This document shows, piece by piece, positions 58,862 to 64,000 of a stretch of DNA of 64,000 nucleotides (position 1 is its first letter; the number at the start of each line of letters is the position of its first letter). The notes under the pieces were generated by a model. That model was given only the letters and a program-made list of their open reading frames with translations. It did not search any database and was not told where the DNA came from. Position numbers and translations under genes: made by a program. The DNA is taken from the NCBI RefSeq assembly GCF_026340305.1, contig NZ_JAPEPI010000001.1:1736001-1800000 (forward strand), in the 5' to 3' direction. This DNA is from Streptomyces sp. NBC_01381 (lineage in GTDB: Bacteria > Actinomycetota > Actinomycetes > Streptomycetales > Streptomycetaceae).

Positions 58862-60232
58862 TCAGTCCTCGCCCCGCGCCTTCATCACCGCCTTGTTGAC
58901 CACCCAGAGGCCGACCCCGATGGCGACGAGGATGCCGGCCCGGATGTAGACCTCCGCCGGGCGGTCCGCCAGCGGGCTCGCCAGGATCAGCGCGGTGATC
59001 GCCCCGATCACGGGCAGCGCCGTCGGCGTACGGAAGTGCTCGTGGTCCACGGGGTCGCGGCGCAGTACGAGCACCGACACGTTGACGATCGCGAAGACGC
59101 ACAGCAGCAGGAACGCCGTCGTGTCGCCGAGCCCCTCGATCTCGCCCGTCGTGACCAGGCCGATCGCGAGGAGCGAGACGAAGACGATGCCGACCACCGG
59201 CGTGCGGCGGCGGGCCAGGACGCGGCCCATCGCGCGCGGCAGGATGCGTTCGTTGGCCATGCCGTAGCAGAGCCGCGAGGCCATCATGATGTTGATGAGC
59301 GCGGAGTTGGTGACCGCGAACAGGGCGATCAGCGCGAAGAGTTTGTGCGGGAAGTCGATGCCGCCCGCCTTGACGACTTCGAGCAGCGGGCCGCTGGAGC
59401 CTTCCAGGACCTTGTAGTCGACCAGGAGCGAGGACACCAGCGCCACCAGGACGTAGATCGTGCCCGTCACCGCGACCCCGATGAAGATGGCGCGGGGGAA
59501 GGTGCGCCCCGGATCTTTTGTCTCCTCGGCCATGTTCACCGAGTCCTCGAAGCCGACGAAGGCGAAGAAGCCGAGCGCGGTCGCGCCTAGCACGCCCGTC
59601 AGGAGCGCGTAGCCCGTGCCGCCGCCGGGTGATTCGAAGTTCGTCAGGCGGCCGGGGTCCCCGTCGCCGCTCAGGACCGCGTACGCGCCGATGGCGAGGA
59701 TGATCGCCAGGCCCGTCAGCTCGACGAGCGTGAGGACCACGTTCGTCTTGACCGACTCGGAGACGCCGCGCAGGTTCAGCGCCGCAAGCGCCAGGATGAA
59801 GACGATCGCGATCAGCGTCGGCGGGAGCGCGTCGCTCGTCAGCTCGCTCAGATAGTCGCCGCTGAAGGCACGGGCCGCGGCGCTCGCCGACGCCAGGCCC
59901 GAGCACATCACCATGAACGCGATGATGAAGGTGAGGAACGGCGTCTTGAACGCCTTCTGGGTGTAGAGGGCCGCTCCCGCCGCCTTCGGATACTTGCCGA
60001 CCAGTTCGACGTACGAAGCCGCCGTCAGGATCGCCACGACGAACCCGATCGCGAACGGCAGCCACAGCGCGCCGCCGACCTTTCCCGCGACCTTGCCGGT
60101 GGTGGCGTAGATGCCGGTGCCGAGGATGTCGCCGATCACGAAGAGGATCAGGAGCTTGGGGCCGATCGCGCGGTGCAGCGAGGGTTCTTCGGCCGGTGGT
60201 GGTGCGGTGGTGGTCGTGTTGGATGTCGTCAC
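58862..60232 (-). CDS. APC family amino acid permease
   Basis: A 456-residue transporter with about 12 helices. The unwound helix-1 motif is FVIGDILGTGIYATTGKVAG and helix 6 has GFFAFVGFEDSVNMAEETKD, both typical of the APC superfamily (cationic or small neutral amino acid type). GTG 60232 has GGGGAGG at 5 nt. It lies 117 nt downstream of the PLP decarboxylase gene on the same strand. Uptake of an amino acid or exchange against its decarboxylation product are both possible. Confidence 0.92.
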   Translation of the reverse strand: MTTSNTTTTAPPPAEEPSLHRAIGPKLLILFVIGDILGTGIYATTGKVAGKVGGALWLPFAIGFVVAILTAASYVELVGKYPKAAGAALYTQKAFKTPFLTFIIAFMVMCSGLASASAAARAFSGDYLSELTSDALPPTLIAIVFILALAALNLRGVSESVKTNVVLTLVELTGLAIILAIGAYAVLSGDGDPGRLTNFESPGGGTGYALLTGVLGATALGFFAFVGFEDSVNMAEETKDPGRTFPRAIFIGVAVTGTIYVLVALVSSLLVDYKVLEGSSGPLLEVVKAGGIDFPHKLFALIALFAVTNSALINIMMASRLCYGMANERILPRAMGRVLARRRTPVVGIVFVSLLAIGLVTTGEIEGLGDTTAFLLLCVFAIVNVSVLVLRRDPVDHEHFRTPTALPVIGAITALILASPLADRPAEVYIRAGILVAIGVGLWVVNKAVMKARGED

Positions 60233-60349
60233 GGATGCCTCCCCCGAGACCGGGACCGAGTTACGGGCCTGGAGGGAGGATTTGCCCGTGATCCACGTCA
60301 CTATGCGGGAGTTGAGGAACCTCAGAGCCTTCGAGGGGGGCGCGCCGGC

Positions 60350-61771
60350 TCAGAGGCGGCGCAGAGCCTCCCGCGCGATGCCGCCGCCCGCCTCCGCCAC
60401 GATCTCGTCGAGCGTCTGCGGCTCCCGCACGGCGGCGAATCGCACCTCGTCGGCGCGCGTCGAGAAGCCGTAAATGCCGGGCCTGGCAAGGCTGTTGTAC
60501 GAGTAGTGGTGCGCGAAGTAGTACGCGCCGGTGTCGAGCGCCGCAGCGTAGTCGCCCTGTTCGAGCAGGGGGAGCGGGCGGTTCTCGGCGAGCAGGTCGC
60601 CCGCGAAGCAGGCCGGGCCCGCGATGTCCTGGCCCACCGGCGGGCCGCTCTTGGGGCGGCCCTTCGCGTCGTACGCGGCGATCCGCAGTGGCCAGGACGC
60701 GGGCGCGTACACCGTGCGCGTCGCGACCTGAACGCCCGCGTGCGTCACCGCGATCGGCCGGGCGCCCGCCGACTTGGCGTACTCGACGCGGGCGAGGATC
60801 GTGCCGTGCTTGGCGAGCAGCGAGCGGCCGAACTCGGTGACCAGGCCGTACCGCCCGTCGAGCAGCCCCGGGACGCGGGACTTGAGGCGGCGCGCGTACT
60901 GCGCGTGGGTCGGACTCTCCTCGTCCGAACCGAAGTTGACGGGCAGTCCGCCGCCGATGTCGATCGTGTCGATCTGCCGCCGTCCGGCGCGTTCGTTGAT
61001 CTCCTCGGCCAGTTCGTACGTCGCCGCCACGCCCCGCACCATCAGTTCCAGGGGCAGGCCCTGCGAGCCGGAGTGGGCGTGCAGGCGGGTCAGCCAAGGG
61101 CGGTCGAGGTACGCCTGGACGATCCACTCGCGGGCGCCCTCGTCGCGCAGGCCGACGCCGAACTTCGAGGTCGCCGTCGCCGTCGAGAGTGCGCCGATGG
61201 AGCCGCCGCCGATCTGCGGGTTCACCCGCAGGCCGACGGGGGAGCGGGTGGGCGCCGACTGGGTCATCGCGTCGATGCGGGCGAGCTCCTGCGGATTGTC
61301 CGCGTTCACGGCGATGCCGAGCGCGAGGGCCTCGCGCAGCTCGGCCGGGGTCTTGGCGGGCGAGTCGAGGACCGTGTGCGCGGGCGGCACGCCGGCGGCC
61401 CGCGCGATGGCCAGCTCGCCGGGGCTCGCCACCTCGGCGCCGATGCCCGCGTCGCGGAGCAGGCGCAGGACCGGGACCAGGGGCGATGCCTTCACCGCGA
61501 AGGCGTGCAGGACGGGGGTGCCGTCCGGGGTGACCGCGTCGAAGGCGGCGTGCAGGGCGGCGGCGGATGCGCGGATGCCGGTGATGTCGAGGAGCCCCGC
61601 GATGGGGGCTGCGGGCCCGACGAGGCCCTGCTCGACGGCGGCGCGGACGGCCTGGTCGCGGCGGGCGGCGGGCTCGGCTGCCGGATCCACCGCCGTGAGG
61701 CGTCGTGTGGGGGTTTCCGGGCCGCCGCCCGCCCCGGATGCGTGTGCGGTCCCCGCGCCCTGATCGCTCAT
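60350..61771 (-). CDS. Fold-type III PLP decarboxylase (DAPDC/ODC family)
   Basis: A 473-residue PLP enzyme. Residues: PLP lysine in FAVKAS (K94), HSGSQG, Gly-rich phosphate loop IDIGGGLPVNFG, EFGRSL (in place of EPGR), active-site Cys region GPACFAGDLLAE, and the C-terminal YFAHHYSYNSLARPG. All match diaminopimelate or ornithine decarboxylase relatives. A diverged substrate site (EFGRS, CFAGD) makes meso-DAP an uncertain substrate, and the lysA gene proper is probably elsewhere. ATG 61771 lacks a ribosome site, so the transcript may be leaderless. It is divergent from hutU and upstream of an APC permease. Confidence 0.85.
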   Translation of the reverse strand: MSDQGAGTAHASGAGGGPETPTRRLTAVDPAAEPAARRDQAVRAAVEQGLVGPAAPIAGLLDITGIRASAAALHAAFDAVTPDGTPVLHAFAVKASPLVPVLRLLRDAGIGAEVASPGELAIARAAGVPPAHTVLDSPAKTPAELREALALGIAVNADNPQELARIDAMTQSAPTRSPVGLRVNPQIGGGSIGALSTATATSKFGVGLRDEGAREWIVQAYLDRPWLTRLHAHSGSQGLPLELMVRGVAATYELAEEINERAGRRQIDTIDIGGGLPVNFGSDEESPTHAQYARRLKSRVPGLLDGRYGLVTEFGRSLLAKHGTILARVEYAKSAGARPIAVTHAGVQVATRTVYAPASWPLRIAAYDAKGRPKSGPPVGQDIAGPACFAGDLLAENRPLPLLEQGDYAAALDTGAYYFAHHYSYNSLARPGIYGFSTRADEVRFAAVREPQTLDEIVAEAGGGIAREALRRL

Positions 61772-61811
61772 GTGTTCAAGCCAATCACCCGCGACGCGGT
61801 CCCGCTGCCCT

Positions 61812-61849
61812 GTCAACGTATTGACTAGCTCTATTCAACGTCGCAGGAT
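61812..61849 (+). promoter_or_regulatory. hutU promoter with overlapping candidate operator
   Basis: GTCAA-CGTA-TTGAC is a perfect inverted repeat (61812-61825). The TTGACT inside it (61821-61826) forms a good -35 with CAGGAT (61844-61849) at 17 nt. The segment TATTGAC-N4-TCTATTCA-ACG is shared with the importer/lyase region at 53299-53330, in the same orientation to the gene. A repressor binding here would block RNA polymerase. It is also 41 nt from the divergent decarboxylase start. Confidence 0.55.
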
Positions 61850-61909
61850 GTGAATAACAAGGTCACAGCAACGCACCCCTGCAGTACTTCACGCGAGGAG
61901 GCAATCGCC

Positions 61910-63574
61910 ATGTCAGGACCCCGCCCCGTACGGGCACCGCGCGGTACGGAACTGAGCGCCCTGGGATGGCAGCAGGAAGCCGCCCTGCGCATGCTGCAGA
62001 ACAACCTCGACCCCGAGGTCGCCGAGCACCCCGACAAGCTCGTCGTCTACGGCGGCACCGGCAAGGCGGCCCGCGACTGGCGCTCCTTCGACGCCATGGT
62101 GCGTACGCTCCGGACCCTCAAGCAGGACGAGACGATGCTCGTCCAGTCCGGCCGCCCGGTCGGCGTCATGCAGACCCACGAGTGGGCGCCGCGTGTCCTC
62201 ATCGCCAACTCCAACCTGGTCGGCGACTGGGCGAACTGGGAGGAGTTCCGGCGCCTCGAGCAGCTCGGCCTGACCATGTACGGCCAGATGACCGCGGGCT
62301 CCTGGATCTACATCGGCACGCAGGGCATCCTCCAGGGCACGTACGAGACGTTCGCCGCCGTCGCCGCGAAGAAGTTCAACGGGACGCTTGCCGGGACGAT
62401 CACGCTGACGGCCGGGCTCGGCGGCATGGGAGGCGCCCAGCCGCTCGCCGTGACGATGAACGACGGCGTCGCGATCTGTATCGACGTCGACCCGCGCGCC
62501 ATCGAGCGCCGCATCGAGCACCGCTACCTGGACGTGAAGGCCGACAACCTGGCCCACGCCCTCCAGCTGGCCACCGAGGCCCGCGACGCCCGCCGCCCGC
62601 TCTCCATCGGCCTGCTCGGCAACGCGGCGGAGCTGCTGCCGCAGATGCTGGCCGAGGGCGCCCCCATCGACATCGTGACGGACCAGACCTCCGCCCACGA
62701 CCCGCTCGCCTACCTCCCGGTCGGCGTGGACTTCGACGACATGGCCGACGCGGCCGCCAAGGACCCGGCGGGCTTCACCACCCGCGCCCGCGAGTCCATG
62801 GCCAAGCACGTCGAGGCGATGGTCGGCTTCATGGACGCGGGCGCCGAGGTCTTCGACTACGGCAACTCGATCCGCGGCGAGGCCCAACTGGCGGGCTACG
62901 ACCGCGCGTTCGCCTTCCCGGGCTTCGTCCCCGCCTACATCCGCCCGCTCTTCTGCGAGGGCAAGGGCCCGTTCCGCTGGGCGGCGCTGTCCGGCGAGGC
63001 GTCCGACATCCACAAGACGGACAAGGCGATCCTCGACCTCTTCCCGGAGAACGAATCGCTGCACCGCTGGATCAAGATGGCCGGCGAGCGCGTCCACTTC
63101 CAGGGCCTCCCGGCGCGTATCTGCTGGCTGGGCCAGGGCGAGCGCGACAAGGCGGGCGACATGTTCAACGACATGGTCGGCAACGGCACCCTCGCCGCCC
63201 CGCTCGCGATCGGCCGCGACCACCTGGACTGCGGCTCGGTGGCATCCCCGTACCGCGAGACGGAAGCCATGCTCGACGGCTCCGACGCGATCGCCGACTG
63301 GCCGCTCCTGAACGCCATGGTGAACGTCGCTTCGGGCGCCTCCTGGGTCTCCATCCACCACGGCGGCGGCGTCGGCATGGGCCGCTCCATCCACGCGGGC
63401 CAGGTCTCGGTCGCCGACGGCACCAAGCTGGCGGGCGAGAAGATCCGCCGCGTCCTCACGAACGACCCCGGCATGGGCGTCATCCGGCACGTGGACGCGG
63501 GCTACGACATCGCGGAGTCGGTGGCGGACGAGAAGGGCGTACGGATCCCCATGCGCGAGGAAGGCACCGCGTGA
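61910..63574 (+). CDS. hutU: Urocanate hydratase
   Basis: A 554-residue urocanase converting urocanate to imidazolonepropionate, the second step of histidine breakdown; it uses tightly bound NAD+ as electrophile. NAD-binding loop: [19 protein letters not shown]. Also present are [12 protein letters not shown] near the start and the active-site region [18 protein letters not shown] with the conserved Cys. The C-terminus has the family [22 protein letters not shown] 61910 has GAGGAGG at 8 nt. It is first of an operon continuing beyond the window. No canonical hutH is in the window. Confidence 0.97.
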   Translation: MSGPRPVRAPRGTELSALGWQQEAALRMLQNNLDPEVAEHPDKLVVYGGTGKAARDWRSFDAMVRTLRTLKQDETMLVQSGRPVGVMQTHEWAPRVLIANSNLVGDWANWEEFRRLEQLGLTMYGQMTAGSWIYIGTQGILQGTYETFAAVAAKKFNGTLAGTITLTAGLGGMGGAQPLAVTMNDGVAICIDVDPRAIERRIEHRYLDVKADNLAHALQLATEARDARRPLSIGLLGNAAELLPQMLAEGAPIDIVTDQTSAHDPLAYLPVGVDFDDMADAAAKDPAGFTTRARESMAKHVEAMVGFMDAGAEVFDYGNSIRGEAQLAGYDRAFAFPGFVPAYIRPLFCEGKGPFRWAALSGEASDIHKTDKAILDLFPENESLHRWIKMAGERVHFQGLPARICWLGQGERDKAGDMFNDMVGNGTLAAPLAIGRDHLDCGSVASPYRETEAMLDGSDAIADWPLLNAMVNVASGASWVSIHHGGGVGMGRSIHAGQVSVADGTKLAGEKIRRVLTNDPGMGVIRHVDAGYDIAESVADEKGVRIPMREEGTA

Positions 63575-64000
63575 GCGACACGTTCCACGCCATGTGGCGC
63601 TCGCTGCGGCCCATCGGCCGCAGCGACGCCACCGGTGGCTACCGCCGCTACGCCTGGACCGGCGCCGACGCCGAGTGCCGCCTGTGGTTCCAGGCGCAGG
63701 CGGAGGCACGCGGCCTTGAGTACGAGGTCGACCGCAACGGCAACCAGTGGGCCTGGCTCGGCGACCCGTCCCGTGGCGACGCGGTCGTCACCGGCTCCCA
63801 CCTGGACTCCGTCCCGGACGGCGGTGCCTTCGACGGCCCGCTCGGGGTCGTGTCCGCCTTCGCGGCGCTGGATGAACTCCGCGCACGGAAGGTGGCATTC
63901 CGCCGCCCCCTCGCCATCACCAACTTCGGCGACGAGGAGGGTGCCCGCTTCGGCCTGGCCTGCGTGGGCTCACGCCTGACGGCGGGCAAGCTGACCGCCG
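63571..64000 (+). CDS. M20 amidohydrolase (allantoate amidohydrolase family), 3' end outside the window
   Basis: The first 143 residues of a Zn-dependent hydrolase. GTG 63571 overlaps the hutU stop as GTGA. Motifs: [20 protein letters not shown] (metal His and bridging Asp) and [12 protein letters not shown] (catalytic Glu-Glu), both diagnostic of allantoate amidohydrolase/N-carbamoyl-amino-acid hydrolases. In a hut operon, such an enzyme could remove the formyl or formimino group from the N-substituted glutamate, replacing HutG. This role is inferred from position only. Confidence 0.92.
   Translation, partial: MSDTFHAMWRSLRPIGRSDATGGYRRYAWTGADAECRLWFQAQAEARGLEYEVDRNGNQWAWLGDPSRGDAVVTGSHLDSVPDGGAFDGPLGVVSAFAALDELRARKVAFRRPLAITNFGDEEGARFGLACVGSRLTAGKLTA

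Noticed and set aside
61913..63709. Minus-strand frame of about 600 codons opposite hutU
   Set aside because: Shadow of hutU; no domain pattern and no ribosome site.

Overview
The window is typical Streptomyces chromosome. It has very high GC with strong third-position bias, frequent GTG starts, a tRNA-Leu with anticodon UAA (bldA), and the gene order rpf - enolase - DivIC/FtsB-like - DUF501 - Ppx/GppA - NDH-2 - Cfa. I see no phage genes, transposase, integrase or CRISPR array.

Left part (1-10600): the 3' part of an N6-adenine DNA methylase-like gene, a small membrane protein, a Ser/Thr kinase with a C-terminal helical repeat region, a SurA-like lipoprotein and MazG. Two tandem paralogous P-loop NTPases with Sel1/TPR-like C-termini follow; their leader sequences are also duplicated. 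A cytochrome P450 closes this block. Core block (10700-23400): two resuscitation-promoting-factor cell-wall hydrolases, the second behind a ydaO-type (c-di-AMP) riboswitch, then eno, a septum-formation initiator protein, a DUF501 protein, Ppx/GppA phosphatase, type II NADH dehydrogenase, a cyclopropane-fatty-acid-synthase-like methyltransferase, and a MacB/FtsX-type ABC exporter pair.

bldA (23764-23846) is followed by a 12 kb block of minus-strand genes. These form a complete mce lipid-import operon (ATPase, two YrbE permeases, MceA-F, two Mce-associated proteins), mostly with 4-nt start/stop overlaps, preceded by an unusual membrane-anchored ECF sigma-like protein. At the far end of the block lies a degenerate copy of the bldA 3' end (36159-36205). 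A 4-hydroxybenzoate module follows: a double-length IclR regulator, pobA and a PcaK-type importer.

Middle part (40700-48300): a BI-1 family membrane protein, small proteins of unknown function, thiolase, an SGNH hydrolase and cystathionine beta-synthase.

Right part (48300-64000): an NCS1 permease and a complete OpuC-like quaternary-amine ABC importer stand divergent from a histidine-ammonia-lyase-fold protein that lacks the Ala-Ser-Gly triad needed to make the MIO cofactor. The lyase gene overlaps an RpiR/SIS regulator gene. The promoter region between importer and lyase shares an AT-rich motif with the hutU promoter 8.5 kb away. I propose that this is a catabolic locus for a histidine betaine (ergothioneine or hercynine): import, trimethylamine elimination by a MIO-independent lyase, then processing by a urocanase. 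This is the strongest candidate for an undescribed system. Between these loci lie a four-gene module of three Roadblock/LC7 proteins and one DUF4388-like protein with no GTPase, an APC permease, and a fold-III PLP decarboxylase divergent from hutU. The window ends inside an M20 amidohydrolase gene translationally coupled to hutU.
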